From NCBI RefSeq assembly GCF_034190915.1, contig NW_026947502.1:2109173-2173172 (forward strand): a stretch of DNA of 64,000 nucleotides, written 5' to 3'. Position numbers and translations under genes: made by a program. The notes under the pieces are model-generated. The model had not been told where the DNA came from and ran no database searches. It was given only the letters and a program-made list of their open reading frames with translations. Shown here piece by piece: positions 1-11,975 of this stretch. Each line of letters begins with the position of its first letter. Position 1 is the first letter of the stretch. Origin of the DNA: Cavia porcellus. Taxonomy: Eukaryota; Chordata; Mammalia; Rodentia; Caviidae.

Positions 1-429
1 AATGAATAAACCTGAAAAAGAAAAATTGAAGGTATAAAAAAATAAAACTTTTAAGATGTAACAGATGTGATGTTTTAAGCCTGCCCCAAGCAAAATATGT
101 GTACTATCCCCAAAATTAAGTAAATCCAATTGGAAAAGTAGAGTGGAAAAATGAATATAGGTTATAGACCAAAGCAAAAGAATTAAAGAGAGTTTTTTGT
201 ACAATGTCAGTACATCTGCATGTCTGGATAAAATGGAAGTTTTCTTAGGAAACACACATTATCAAAGGAAGTTTTTAAAAAAGGTGAACAAACTGAAAAC
301 ATGGACAGTATTCAAAGTGTTGTACAGAAACTACCCATAAAAAGAACTAGAGGCACAAGGGATTTTATCCATGATTTCTTTGAAGTCGTTAAGAGACAAG
401 AATTCTAGTGTCACAAATGATTACAAGGT
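1..429. other. AT-rich intergenic sequence, unassigned
   Basis: No coding sequence seen. The stretch is AT-rich and leads into a LINE-1 relic, so it may be an older part of the same element or another fossil; I could not align it to any known unit. Confidence 0.3.
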
Positions 430-757
430 AAACATAAAAGTTAAATTGATAAAAGTCTTAGAAAAAAACATTCAGAACAAGTTTCATGACATTGAATTTG
501 GCAATGATGTCTTGACATAACATCAAAGCACAGGCAACAACAACAAAAACAGATAAAATGGGGCATCGCCAAAATGAAGGACTTTTATGTATCAGAATCA
601 CAGTAAAATGAAAATGTAAGCAATGGAGGGAGAGAGAGAGGAAGATAAGGGAAAGCTAAAAGAATTAAAATGTGTTATGCACATGTACAAACTGCCCACA
701 ATAATTGTAATCATTATGTACTGAAAACATGTGATGATAAAAGTTAAAAGGATTTAG

Positions 758-875
758 AGCTGGGGATTTAGCTCAGCGGCATAAGCGCCTGCCTTGCCAG
801 CAGGCAGTTGTGCGTTTGATCCCTGGTACCGATAAAAACTAAAAAGACCAAAAAAAAATTAAAAAAAAAAAAAAA
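758..875 (+). mobile_element. ID SINE (tRNA-Ala-like head)
   Basis: The tRNA-like head carries a pol III A box (TAGCTCAGCGG) and a degraded B box (GTTTGATCC). The 3' end reads GGTACCGATAAAAA followed by an A-rich tail. Inserted in the L1 fossil. Confidence 0.9.
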
Positions 876-879
876 GTTA

Positions 880-1047
880 AAAGGATTTTTTTTTTTTGTC
901 TTTTTTGAGACAAGGTCTCCCTATGCAGTTCAGGCTGTCCTTGAGGTCACTTTGTAGCCCTGGCTGGTTTTGAACTTGCAATGATCCTCCTACCTCAGCC
1001 TCCCGAGTGCTGGGATTACAGGCATGAGCTACCACACCCGGCTAGTT
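880..1047 (-). mobile_element. B1-like SINE, antisense
   Basis: A T-rich run is followed by the complement of a 7SL-derived monomer, recognisable from GAGACAAGGTCTC and 'cctcagcctcccgagtgctg'. Confidence 0.85.
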
Positions 1048-1074
1048 AAAAGATTTTTAAAAAATAAATGAAAG

Positions 1075-1200
1075 GGGCTGGGGATTTAGCTCAGTAGCAT
1101 AAGCGCCTGCCTTGCAAGCAGGCAGTCGTGAGTTCGATCCCTGGTACTAATAAAAAAGAAAAAGACAAAAAAAACCATGTAAAAAAATGTAAAAAAAAAA
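1075..1200 (+). mobile_element. ID SINE
   Basis: Near-consensus ID copy with intact A box (TAGCTCAGTAG) and B box (GTTCGATCC). The 3' end, GGTACTAATAAAAAA, continues into an A-rich tail. Confidence 0.9.
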
Positions 1201-1611
1201 TGAACATCCAACTCACAGATGGAAGCTATTTGCAAATTGTGTATCTGATAAAGGCTCAATATCCAGGATATAGGAAGAACTGCTATAATACAACATATAC
1301 ACACATAAACAATGTGTCCCCTCAAATAAGCTGTTTAAAAAACAAGTAAAGGACTTGGATTCTTTCTCAAGGAAGATACACAGGCGGCCACCAAGCACAT
1401 GAGAAGACATGCAAGTTATATACCTCATTAGAGAAATGCAAATCAAATCACATGCAATTATCATCTCACACTGATTAGCATGGCCACTATTAGAACAGAA
1501 AATAACAAATGTTGGTGAGGATATTGAGAAATTGGAACCCTTGTGCTCTGCTGGTGGGAATGCAAAGTAGTGTAGCCACTACGGAAAACACTGGATTTTC
1601 TCAAAAAATTA

Positions 1612-1730
1612 TAGAGTGGGAATAGTGGTGCATACTCAGAACCCCAGTACTTGGAAGACTAAGGCAGGAGGACCACCATGAGTTCAAGGCTAGCTTGGGA
1701 TACAGCAAGATCCTGTCTTTTAAAAAAACA
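1612..1730 (+). mobile_element. B1-like SINE, sense
   Basis: It reads 'gtggtgcatactcagaaccc ... aggcaggaggaccac ... cctgtctttt' and ends in an A run, inside the L1 fossil. Confidence 0.75.
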
Positions 1731-2345
1731 GAGTTACCATTGAATCCAGTAATTGCATTTCACAGCATGTACCCCAAAGACCTCGAAAGTAGAGACTGGG
1801 ACTCAAACAAGTATTTGTACACCGATGTTCACAGCAGCTTTGTTCACCATAGCTAAGAGAGGAAGCAACCCAATGTCCACTAGGGAATCAATAAACAGAA
1901 TGTGGTATAGATATAAAACATAATTAAACCTCAAAAAGGAAAGAAATTCTGACATCTTACACCATGGATGGACCTCAGGGACACCATGCTAAGTGAAATA
2001 AGCCACAAAAAGTCAAATAGTATGTGATTCCACTTGATAGTACTTGGAGTAGTCAAAATCATAGAGACAGAAAATGGAGGGATAACTGCCAAGGACTATG
2101 GGGTGAGGAGATTGGGACGTCAGAGTGTAATGGGTATAGAGTTTAAGCCGAGGAAGATGAAAAAGTTCTGGAGATGGATGGCTGTGTGTCCATACTTAAA
2201 TGCCTCCCAACTGTACACTGAAAATGGCTAAAAAGTAAATTTTGTATTATCTGTATTGTACCAGCACATTACACAATAGAAAATAACAAACGAATTAAGT
2301 TTTGACAATTTTGTAAAACTCTGTAAATTAAAAAGTAAACTATTA

Positions 2346-3336
2346 CATTTCAAAGGGGCAGGGAAAAGGAAGAAATCACAAGGGAAATGAGAAATATTTT
2401 GCATGATGTAGCCAAAACCAGTGCTTAGAAGGCAATCTATAGCTTTAAATGTTTTCACCAAATATAGGAAGTCCATAATCTGACCTTTTTTACATGTTCA
2501 GAAGGTAAAGGAGATCAAATTAAAACTGAAGTGTAGAAACCTGCTTCAGAATAAGCTGGGGCAAGCACACTTCCCTCTGTCTGTCCTCCTGAAGACCTCC
2601 CCAGCAAACCTGGCCCCAAAGAGCAGTGAGAAGCACCATTTCATCTTGCTTTATCTTCCTGCCACTTGGCTCTGGATGTGGGCAGCCACTGAAAGTCACA
2701 GCTGCGTGGGGGACTAAAGGCCCTGTATGCGGCCGGAGGGTTGGGAAACTCCAAGGAACCATTAATACTGAGGAGACAGAGCAGAGGCACCTGAGAAAGT
2801 GACGCCTAAAGTTATTTATTTATTTATTATGTGTACCAAATAGTATGAGACACAATTGTAAGCAAGGGAAGAATCTTTATGCCCCAACACGGTGGGGAAG
2901 TCTGGGGGTGGCGTTGGAGTAAAGCAGTGAAAGAGGAAAACTGTATCAACAATACGGTTCATCTACTGCCTCTGAAAACTCACAGAAGACATCAAAAAAG
3001 CCTCAAAAAACATTCAAATCTAGTGAACATGGAAAAGATACTGCATATGTACACCAAAACATAGCCCCCAAAACAACCAAGAAATTTTAAATGTCTTTAG
3101 AAAAACTGCTATTAAAAAAGAAGAAACTGAGACTAACAGGAAAGCTTGTAGAAATTAAAAATCTGACAAGAGAAACAGACTTTGTATTGAAGGAATGAAA
3201 GGCAAAGTTTAAAGAAACTAGCACTCTCCCCTCCCAAGATGCCATGCTGCTTCTAATCAAGAGTCTTTACAACTGCTGTTCCCTGAGCCCAGAGTGCTCC
3301 CCATCAGCCTGATACTTTATAAGAGTTCAAAAGTAC
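2346..3336. other. Intergenic sequence, no feature recognised
   Basis: No convincing coding region. A short TTTA repeat lies near 2813-2829. Short open frames here lack any recognisable motif. Confidence 0.4.
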
Positions 3337-3724
3337 TGTAACAGTTGTATACTGTGTCAACTTGAGAAATTTAGAAGTTTAAGTCACTCAGCAGGAAGCC
3401 AGGGACCTTACTTTATAAATATCCTCAGCCTGTGCAAGGAGAGGCCGGAGGTGGTGTGAATGCTACACGCACCCTGGGGGTTGGTAGCCTGCTTACAATA
3501 TAAGGGAGGACAACAGGCTTGTTCTCCGCCCCTGCTTTTGCTCTTATTGTTTTTGCTGCCTTCTGCCACCTTTAAATGTTGCCCCTGTGCCATGCCACCC
3601 TGCTTTGGAGCTAACTGATTATGAACTGAAACCTCCACAAAACTGTGAGCCAAATAAGCCTGTCCTTCCTTAGTTCTGGTGTTGGGTATTTTGTCTCAGC
3701 AATGACAGAAAAGTAACCAAGACA
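3337..3724 (+). repeat. 5' LTR of the MaLR element
   Basis: Left LTR. It shares its layout with the right LTR and with the LTR at 19431-19788. It differs from its partner at many positions and in small indels, so the insertion is old. Confidence 0.85.
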
Positions 3725-5371
3725 GAACTTGGTACCAGAGAAGTAGGGTCATTGCTATGACTATATCTGACCATGTGGTTCAAAAGCCTTTGGCAGTGGC
3801 TTGTGGGACGAGTTTGGGAAGGTTTGGAGATGTTGTCTGAAAGAGCAGCAGTAGAATGCCTCAGCCTGCTCTGAATGGGAGATTCTGGCCAGAGCTCAGA
3901 AGACCAGAAGACGGACAGAAATCCTGCCGGTAAAGACCAGGTTCAGGAAGTTTCCGGTGGGAGGAAGGTCTGTATTGGGTGCTGGACTCCAGTGAAATGT
4001 CCTATAGCTTGGCAGAAAAGTTTGTCTGCATTTTGCTCCTCCAGAGACTATGACTGAGGCTGAGATTAAGGGCACTTTACTAATCTGCCAGAAGAAATTT
4101 TAAGGCAGTGAAATGTTGAGGCTGTGGCACAGCTATTACTGGGAGCTAAAAAAGCTGGATTTATATTGTAAATCAAGAGCAAATAGCTAGGCAGGATGAT
4201 TTAAAATATGTTTGGCCAGAAAGGAAGTTCTGACAAAGCTGTGAACTAAAGAGATAGAGCTGAGATCTTGACTGCTGAGAAGAAACAGAATAGAAATGAG
4301 GGCCTGAGAGCATCACAAGAAGCAGCAAGTTATCACCCTTTTCAGCCTCAAAACTGCAGAAATGAAAGTCTGCTTTGAAGAGAAAGCCACAGAATATCAT
4401 GTTTTAGAATGCTGGCAGCCACACTATGTTCAAGAATGGTGAAGGAATAGAAAAATTTTTCCTTGGAATTGGATTCAGAGTGCCCAGCAATCCAGGCACT
4501 CAACACTACAGCTAAGAGAGGAGAGCCTGGCTAATGCACCAGCTGGCAGCAGACCTTGGCATCATCCATGTGGTACTGGTTTTAAGTACATGTAGAATGT
4601 AAGAGTTATGGGATTAAAAAGGCTTCCACCTTGATTTCAGAAGGCCTGGGATACAAGGCAGTGTGCCCCTGAAAGGGTAATGTGTGAAGCTGTGAGGGTG
4701 AAGCCAAAGAGGCATTGGACACCCTAAAAATTTGGAAAATCCAGGTAAGTGGATCATCTAAGGAAAGCTGCAAAGAAGGAGCAAAGCAGGCATAGGAGAG
4801 AAGCTGTGGGAGCCACAACCACCAGAAATGCCATAGGGGTAGAGTCACAGGAGCTCTGTGCATCTCACAATCTGCCACAGATTGCTTCAGATGCTGGATG
4901 TGGAACTCTAGAATTTAATGTTTGCCCTGCTGGATTTTGGACTTATTTTGTTCCCAATCCTTTGTATCCCTTGTTAGTAACTTTTGGAGTGAAAATGCTA
5001 TCTAGTGCCTGTTGAATGTTGGAAGTGTTTAACTTTGTTTTCATTCACACAGGGGACTGTAGCTGTTTGCTACATCTCAGAAGACTTGGAACTTGAACTT
5101 TTCAGCAATGCTGAAACTGTTAGGACTTTGGCAACTGTTGCAGATGGACTAAATGCCTTTTGTATAAGTGAATGTGCATGGGTCTTTGAAGGGTCAGGAG
5201 CGAAATGTTATGGTTCTAATATAATATGTTGATAGACAATACTTGTTTTTAAGGATTGTTAAACCTTTATTATAATGTTCAAGTTGTGAATTGATAAGAA
5301 TATGCATGCCTTTGTATTTGGAAACCAGTTTAAAGAAATGGGTTGGGTTGCCAAATTGACAAGGAGTAGAT

Positions 5372-5758
5372 TGTAATGGTTGATGCACTGTGTCAATTTG
5401 GTAAGTTTGGAATTTAAATGAGCCACTCAGCAGGGAACTAGGGTCTTTACTGTGATTTTCAGCCTGTGCAAGAGGAGGGCACAGAGGTGGTGTGAATGTT
5501 ACACACCCCTAGTGGTGGTGGTAGCCTGATTACAATTTAAAGGAGGACAGAGGCTTATCCTCTAGCCCCCTTTTGCTCTTGCTGTGTTTGTTGTCTTCTT
5601 CCACCTTTAAATGTTGTCCCTGTGCCATGCAACCTAGCCTTAGAGCCAGCTGCTTATGGACTGAAACCTCCATAGACTGTGAACTAAATAAAACTTTCTT
5701 TCCTTAATTCTGGGAATTGGATATTTTTCTCAGTCACGAGAGAAAAGTAACCAAGACA
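5372..5758 (+). repeat. 3' LTR of the MaLR element
   Basis: Right LTR, starting TGTAATGG and ending AAGACA, in the same orientation as the left copy. Confidence 0.85.
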
Positions 5759-5763
5759 AGCAC

Positions 5764-6065
5764 CTTCCAGGAGAAGCCTTCCTTAACCAGCTCTATTAAC
5801 AGCACTCTTGCTTTTCTTATTTTCCTGCAGCACTCCTGTTAATCGCTTTGTTTAAGCTGCCTTATCTTTCCATAAAGTACCTACCATCACTCACACTGTA
5901 TTCATTATCACTTTGTTTTCTTTCTTTTCCCTTCTCTCTTACTTTGTGAATTTATTGTCTTTTCTATTATAATACAAGGCCATGAAAGAAACTACCTATT
6001 TGTGTATTGCTATATTCCAGTGCTAGGAACAGGGTTAGCACTCGATAAATATTTATGGAAGGAAT
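5764..6065 (+). repeat. LINE-2 3' end fragment
   Basis: Ancient L2-like text: 'agaagccttccttaaccagc' near the start, then 'gctaggaacagggttagcac' and 'tcgataaatatttatggaag' at the end. Confidence 0.65.
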
Positions 6066-7019
6066 ATGTTATTTACCTAAGAATAAATAAAAATAGCAAT
6101 AGTAGTATAATTTACAGAAATCAGTAATAAAAGCAATTAAAGCTGCCTTATGAGATCATAACAAATAAATTAGCATTCAAACCACCAAATGATACTGAAA
6201 ACTATGATGTAGTAAGACTCACAAAAATGTCTGTCCTATCTGACCCAGTGATTTCTCTCCTAGAATCCTATTCTTTAAAAAACTTAAAGGAAACCAGCAA
6301 TGATGGTCATGAAGATTTTTTCCCCCTCTGTGGTGAAATTAAACATTCCCAAAGAAACAAGTGCAATAGAATTTCTACACACAAGTAGAGTACTAAACAG
6401 GCAGCTTCTTTTTCATCTCATCAGGAGACGTAAACATAGGAAGGTGTACTGGTGGCCTTTAAGACCCTGCAAGGATCTTACAAGAAACATTTTGTGACTT
6501 TAATAAACAATCCATTACTTTTGACTTCGGTATCTGACCTAAAATTCTCGTGACTATTAGGTAAACCTTTTGGGGTATACGTTAGATTTAAGTGCTCATC
6601 CATAGCTTGACCAAAAATGGAGCCCTCACTTGACCAATCATCTCGCTAGGAATACAGTAAGCTACCTTATCTCAGTACAATGTTCAGATTTTTTATACCT
6701 TAACCAACCTATGTAACTTCCCCACCAATGTACTCCCCCACAATGTACTGACTTACAATTATAATTGCTCTCTCTCTACAAAAATAGTTACATGTCTTTT
6801 TGTTTTGATCACTCATGGCAAACTGAATCTGTGATCCAGGCTTAAGTCACTTACCTGTGGCTTAGAATAAACTGTTTTCTCATATTCCATCCAAGCAGAG
6901 TTGTTATTCTGTGTTGACACTGTGAATACTTTCTTTTACTGTACCATTCCGAGGCCAAATAAGTGTCTGCTAGCTCTTTAATTTAAAAAAAAAAAAAAAA
7001 CCTGTACAAAAAGACATGA
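6066..7019. other. Intergenic sequence; possible old LTR at about 6540-6960
   Basis: No gene seen. From about 6540 to 6960 a stretch ending in an AATAAA-type signal and 'tctgtgttgacac' resembles an LTR, but I could not find a partner or a family. Confidence 0.3.
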
Positions 7020-7105
7020 TGACCTCGCGATATACCTCAGGGTAGAACACTTGCCCAGCAGGCAAAAGGCTCTCAGTTCAGTCCCCAGGAAAAAAAAAAA
7101 AATAT
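7020..7105 (+). mobile_element. Diverged ID-like SINE
   Basis: It reads 'gcgatatacctcagggtaga ... cttgcccagcaggcaaaagg ... cagttcagtccccagg' and then an A run; a worn tRNA-like head. Confidence 0.65.
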
Positions 7106-8319
7106 AAGAGATAGATGTTTTTCACATAGTAGATAACATACAGGTGTCAATTGCATTTTCTTTAGAAAAAGTAAGTGATAATGTCTAAAAGAGAAGTTTC
7201 AGTAGTGACAAGGATTAGTAAATGGGTCACAAAGATTAGGAAGCATGAAACATTAAGAGAAATGGGACTGAATGGATAATGAATGCAAATTGGAAATTTG
7301 GGAACAAGAAGAAAACTGTGAAATGAAGCATTGTTAGAAATGCAAGCAAAGCTCAAGTCATTTTTCTTCTGTTTTTAAATGTAGACTACATGGAATCTGT
7401 GGGAAACCAGTTAAGGAAGATTAAGACCTAATTGGTCTCTTCTGTGAGCACAAAGGAGAAAAATATCATCCATGGCTAGTGCATGTTGCAGGTTCTAGAG
7501 AAAGCAAGTACAGATGAGCTTAAGTTATTTACCTGAGCATGTATTAATACATGCTATAAGGCAAAATAATTTTGTGTTACTTTAATTGCTTGTACTTGTG
7601 TGTGGGTGAATAAAAAGGGGACAAGCCAGAGGCTCGGAGCTCCTCTGTCCTAGAGTCATCAGCTCCCTGGCTGACATTAAACTGACTCTGTGTCTCTTTG
7701 TCATTCATCCTTGTTTGGCCTTTGGTTAGGGAAACAAAATCGCAGGACTAGGTCCCTAAAAGTCGCACCTTGGGTGGAGAAAACTGGAGAAGGGGATGGG
7801 AAGGGCTTTTTCTCCACCGTGGTACCTGGAGCAGTGACCTGGGACCAGCAGGGCAGATCAGTCTTCTAAAGAAATCCTTATAAAAGGCAAAGGAAAAAGA
7901 AATGGCAGTTTTTTTTTTTTAAATGAGAAGGGAGATTTTAAACATTTATATAAGTAAGGGAAAGGAAGGGGCACAGATTATATCTGGGAAGACACACTCA
8001 TAAAAGTCAGTAAGAGGAGATATCCTACTCACAAGAGATGGAATGCAAAGTACAGAGGAAGAACCAAGAGAAAGTAGTAACCGCTGATAGTTACTGAGTG
8101 CTAAGTGTCTCACACAATATGGTTGCTATGGTACATTACCTCTCTCCAAGATAAGGACATATGTAAGAGCTGGGGAGAAAGTGTCCTATCAGTACCGCGA
8201 GCCACCTTCTGATAGTGAGTACGCTAACTGGCACTAGGTTCTCAGGACCCAAAGACTGCTGAAGTGATGACTCCCTAGTGAGACACTAGGGTGACAGGGC
8301 TCGGCATCCTGACACTCAC
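7106..8319. other. Intergenic/intronic sequence; possible LTR end at 7560-7745 and MIR scrap near 8070-8150
   Basis: This lies downstream of the KRAB-B exon of the first zinc-finger gene, where its zinc-finger exon could sit, but no C2H2 motif is present on either strand. A segment with 'ctgacattaaactgactctg' near 7672 resembles the end of a class I/II LTR. 'gttactgagtgctaagtgtc' near 8091 resembles MIR. Confidence 0.35.
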
Positions 8320-8412
8320 CTGGAGAGAAGCACCCTGGGAGTTCTTTGTTCCTTAGGCTTAGTTCTTCTTGCTCCAGCTGGGATATCACATTTGGTTTGG
8401 AAAGCTGGTGCC
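8320..8412 (-). CDS. KRAB-B exon of an unnamed KRAB zinc-finger gene
   Basis: On the minus strand a CAG acceptor (8413-8415) precedes a 93-bp open exon, followed by the donor GTGAGT. The incoming split codon (1+2) matches the KRAB-A exon at 8712-8838, and the outgoing phase is again 1. The peptide has the KRAB-B pattern: ...SKPNVISQLEQEE.... The B box strengthens KRAB-A recruitment of TRIM28 (KAP1) in this family. The next exon, which should hold the C2H2 fingers, is not found down to position 1. Either it lies outside the window, beyond the L1 and MaLR insertions, or it has been lost. The gene identity is unknown; neighbouring ZNF354-cluster genes are candidates. Confidence 0.85.
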
Positions 8413-8700
8413 CTGCTTGGAAGGAAAGAGATCCAGTGTAGGTTCTGAACTGAGTCTAAAATCCAATCCCAGCATAGTTCTGATCCCTTTTCTTTAGGGG
8501 TTTAGTGACAGGAAGGTGTGGTTCATGAAGTTTCCCATTTTCTATTCTCTACAGGAAAAAAAGATCTTTCACCTTGAAATAGGGGATATCAAGTGAATAC
8601 TCTAAAAACAATACCTATGAGAGTAAGGATTCCAGTCCAAATCCATAAATTTCAGAGGTCACAGGGGATCAAGGGGTACCAAGAAGTAGGTCCTGAATTA

Positions 8701-8844
<144 letters not shown>

Positions 8845-9104
8845 CTAAAAAGTCCTCCTCAAGAAGGGATTATGCAAAAACAAACAAACCCGCTAAGGGC
8901 AGTGAAAAACCAAGAAACAGGAGAGAGAAGGGACAGGATACAGAGATCTAGATGAAAAAAATGTTTTACCCTTCAACATAAATGGAATAGTTGTAACAAA
9001 AATAGGCATTAACATGAATGAGTTAGAGCTAAATACATGAAGTGACTTAGGAATCAAGGACAGGAAGAGTAGGTGTACAGGCTTGTGTATAAGTCTTCAG
9101 GGGC

Positions 9105-9495
9105 TAGTGGAGGGACACTACAGTTTAGTGTCCCTCTCTAGATGTCCTCCTAAAGACTCATGCAGTCTTAGGTGGGGTTTCTGGGAGATGACTGGGTCGT
9201 GGGGGTGTGATACTCATCAGCAGATTAATGAGCTGATAGTTTAAATGTGATGTTGGGAGGTGAAGCTGGTTGGAGCAGGTAGGTCGGTAGGGGCATGGCC
9301 TGGTAAGGTTCAGCCATCTCCCTCCTCCCTTAATTCTGTTTCTTGCTGTCATGCCATGAGCTGTTTCTCCTCTGGAATGCTGCCCTGCTTGGAGCCAACC
9401 AAGACTGTAGACTGAAACCTCTATGAAGTGTGCTTTCCTTCTTAGTAGTGGGTGACAAGTATTGTGTCTCTGAAAATGAGAAAGTAACTAAGATA
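9105..9495 (+). repeat. MaLR-type solo LTR
   Basis: It has the MaLR LTR layout: 'ggtggggtttctgggagatg' early, 'ctgtttcttgctgtcatgcc' and 'gtagactgaaacctctatga' late, then 'gaaagtaactaagata' at the end. No internal part is attached. Confidence 0.7.
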
Positions 9496-10961
9496 CCAAC
9501 TTAACTTGAAAATGCCATTTCAAATTTGTATCTCCATTGCAGCTTTGTTCTCTAACTTTTAATGGAGGAACTATGACATGCTAAGCATTTAATATCTTTT
9601 TAATGAGAACATAAAACCAAATAAATAATTATTAGAAATAACTCACATTTCTACTTAAATTTTGCAGCCTCCCTTTACGTAGTTCAGATACCAACCTACA
9701 AGATGACAGCAAAAATATTACTTTATATGTGAGGAATCTGATAATAAAAGATTGACTTACATATTACACATTTGGAACTCAAGTCCAGTGCTATCCACTC
9801 CCTATTCTTTGAGACAAGAAGGTGGCCAAGAAAAGAACCCTACTAGCGCCCAGAAAACTAAAGTAAGAAACAGAGAATTTGGAAATGAAGGTCAGGGAAA
9901 AAGGGTTTCAAAATAGAAAGTCATGGTCAACAGGAGCAGAAGTGGAACAGGTCAAACGAATGATCACTGAAAAGAACTGCTGGCTCAAAAGTTAGGTAAT
10001 TTTGGGAAGAAAAAAAAATGGTGGCTTACTAGGAAGCTGGATAGAGAACCTCTCCGGGGAAAACAGCCCAAATGCTAGAATCTAACAACACAGAGAGGGC
10101 CAGACGATTGGAGAATGATTCTCAATAACTCAGGAGGAAATCGAAAGAAAAATAAAATTAGGAAGAGGAAGGAAAAGCACAGGTGGAGGGCTGAAGCCCA
10201 ACAGGCTCACTGAGACCTGTTCTGTGATGTGCTGGGTATGCCATGGAGTCTGACGATTCAAGGTCGTGCAGAAGCCGAGGCTGGCGATAACGCGAGTTGG
10301 TGAGTCCTGGGACCTTGGTGGGAGGATGCAGTGCAGTGTGGAGTGGAGCCAAGGTAGAGAGCTTTGTTGGCTCTCGGTGAGTGCTGGAAATTGGGTCCCA
10401 CAGCATAGAGGCTGACTGGAAGACATCTTGGAATAGGGCAGAGCCTGGTGCTGCAGTGGCGTCAGTCAACTGCCCCGGGCCTAGAGAGGACTGGTGGGAG
10501 CAGCTTGGGCTGAACCATACCCCTGGTAGGGAACCAATAGCTAGGGACGAAATTGTTCCGACCCTGTGACCTCCGCCACAGCACAGTGTAAAGTACAGAA
10601 GGCAGTCACAGGTTGACTGCCTCAGAGGGGAGGGGCCAACCCACAGCCTGCACACCACCTCAGATATCAGCAAACTGGAGAGAACAGCAAGCCCCAGCCA
10701 GCACACTTTAGAAAAACTGTAAGGAATACAGATATGGCCTGAGACCTCCTCCACACATCTGTCTGAAAGAAACCAGAAACATGACAAAAGCAAAAGACAA
10801 GACAAAGCCTCCAGCCACTGACCTGGGAAAATAGCCCAAGGGAGATACATACGGAAAAGAACCAGTCCAGCAATCATGCAGTGTTAGCCACAACACCAGC
10901 AGACATAAAGAAATACATTCGTAACTTCATAGATGAACTTAAAACTGAAATTCTAACCTAA

Positions 10962-11790
10962 ATGAAACAAGAAATAAAAAGGTTAATTAAAGAAATGCTA
11001 AGCCCCTCTCAAGAAAACACAGAGGGAAGAAGGGAGAAACCCAAGAAAGGAAGAGAAACCTTTGGTGAAGAATATAAACAAAATCTAGAATACATGAAAC
11101 AGATCCAAAGAGACTACCAGGAAACTAAAAACTCCATTGAAAGCTGGCAAAATGCCTCCATTGAAAGCTGGCAAAAGTTAGCCTTTCGAAACTTGAAGAG
11201 AGATTTACAATGTGTGATCATGAAAGAAAAGACCTGTTAAAAATAACAAGGAACCAAGAGATAGCAATTCAAAGGCTAGAAGACAACAAGAGGATCTATA
11301 ACTTAAGAATAAAAAACGTAAGCAAAGAAGCAGGAGTAACCACAAATGAATTACAAAGACTATTCACAGAAATAATTAAGGAAAACTTCCCAAGCATAGG
11401 AAAAAGAAATGATATCCAGATAAATGAGGCATACAGGTCTCCAGCCAACTACAACCAAAACAGATCTACACCCAGACATATAATAATCAGGATTCCAGAA
11501 ATCCACCACAAGAACAGAATATTAAAAGCAGCCAGAGAAAAGAAGCAGATTACCTACAAAGGACAAATCATCAAAATAACAACAGACTTATCAACACAAA
11601 CTATTAAATCAAGAAGAGTCTGGGGGGAAATAGTCCAAGCCCTGAAAGAAAATAACTTCCAAGCAAGATTACTGTATCTTGAAAATCTCTCTCTCAAAAC
11701 TAATGGAGAAACAAGATGTTCCAAGACAAACAGGACTGTGGGAGTTCATGGCCACCAACTCAACCCTACAGAAAATACTGAAGGACATTC

Positions 11791-11853
<63 letters not shown>

Positions 11854-11975
11854 CCAGGATTCCAGCAACAGTGGCAGAGAGGCCTCAATAAACAAGGAGG
11901 ACAGTAGAATGAAGGAGAAAAATGGGACAAATAATAGCAGAAAAATAGAACAGCAATTGAGGCAGAGAAGGTAGG
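10962..11975 (+). pseudogene. L1-type ORF1 (RNA-binding/chaperone protein), frameshifted
   Basis: The product class is the L1 ORF1 protein, a coiled-coil, RNA-binding nucleic-acid chaperone. Frame 1 (10962-11240) carries the N-terminal charged helical part, with a 24-bp in-frame duplication giving SIESWQ twice. A shift near 11210-11240 moves the frame. The second frame then shows the RRM/CTD landmarks NLRI, RHIIIRIP, ILKAAREKKQITYKGQ and ARLLYLENLS. A further shift near 11700-11750 moves the C-terminal FMATN...LQKIL to a third frame. A (GA)n run at about 11792-11850 then encodes alternating Arg-Glu. With at least two frameshifts it cannot make a normal protein. Confidence 0.85.
11792..11850 (+). 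repeat. (GA)n microsatellite
   Basis: About 29 perfect GA units inside the C-terminal end of the ORF1 relic. Confidence 0.98.

Larger units (their letters stand above)
430..2345 (+). mobile_element. LINE-1 fossil: end of ORF2 and 3' UTR, split by SINEs
   Basis: The stretch reads like the last third of L1 ORF2 in the plus direction. It has the 'caaaatgaaggacttttatg' type segment near 575, the 'aatgcaaatcaaatcacatg' type segment near 1435, and 'ctctgctggtgggaatgcaa' near 1546. A 3' UTR-like part runs to about 2340. No open ORF2 frame remains. Two ID and two B1-like SINEs have inserted at roughly 758-1200 and 1612-1730, so the L1 is older than these SINEs. Confidence 0.75.
3337..5758 (+). mobile_element. 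ERVL-MaLR endogenous retrovirus-like element with both LTRs
   Basis: Two related LTRs, about 3337-3724 and 5372-5758, flank a 1.65-kb internal part. Both LTRs start TGTAA, contain 'cactcagcagg' and an AATAA-type signal, and end in AAGACA. Just after the left LTR is TGGTACCA (3730-3737), which fits a tRNA-Leu primer-binding site. The flanking 5-mers AGTAC (3332-3336) and AGCAC (5759-5763) look like an ERVL-size target duplication with one change. The internal part has no long open frame, as expected for MaLR, which carries no functional gag or pol. Confidence 0.85.

Noticed and set aside
758..835. A true tRNA-Ala gene
   Set aside because: It has A and B boxes but no proper cloverleaf stems, an A-rich tail and many similar copies, so it is an ID SINE.
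10158..10877. 239-codon open frame on the minus strand
   Set aside because: It runs antisense to the 5' part of the HAL1-like element and has no recognisable domain.
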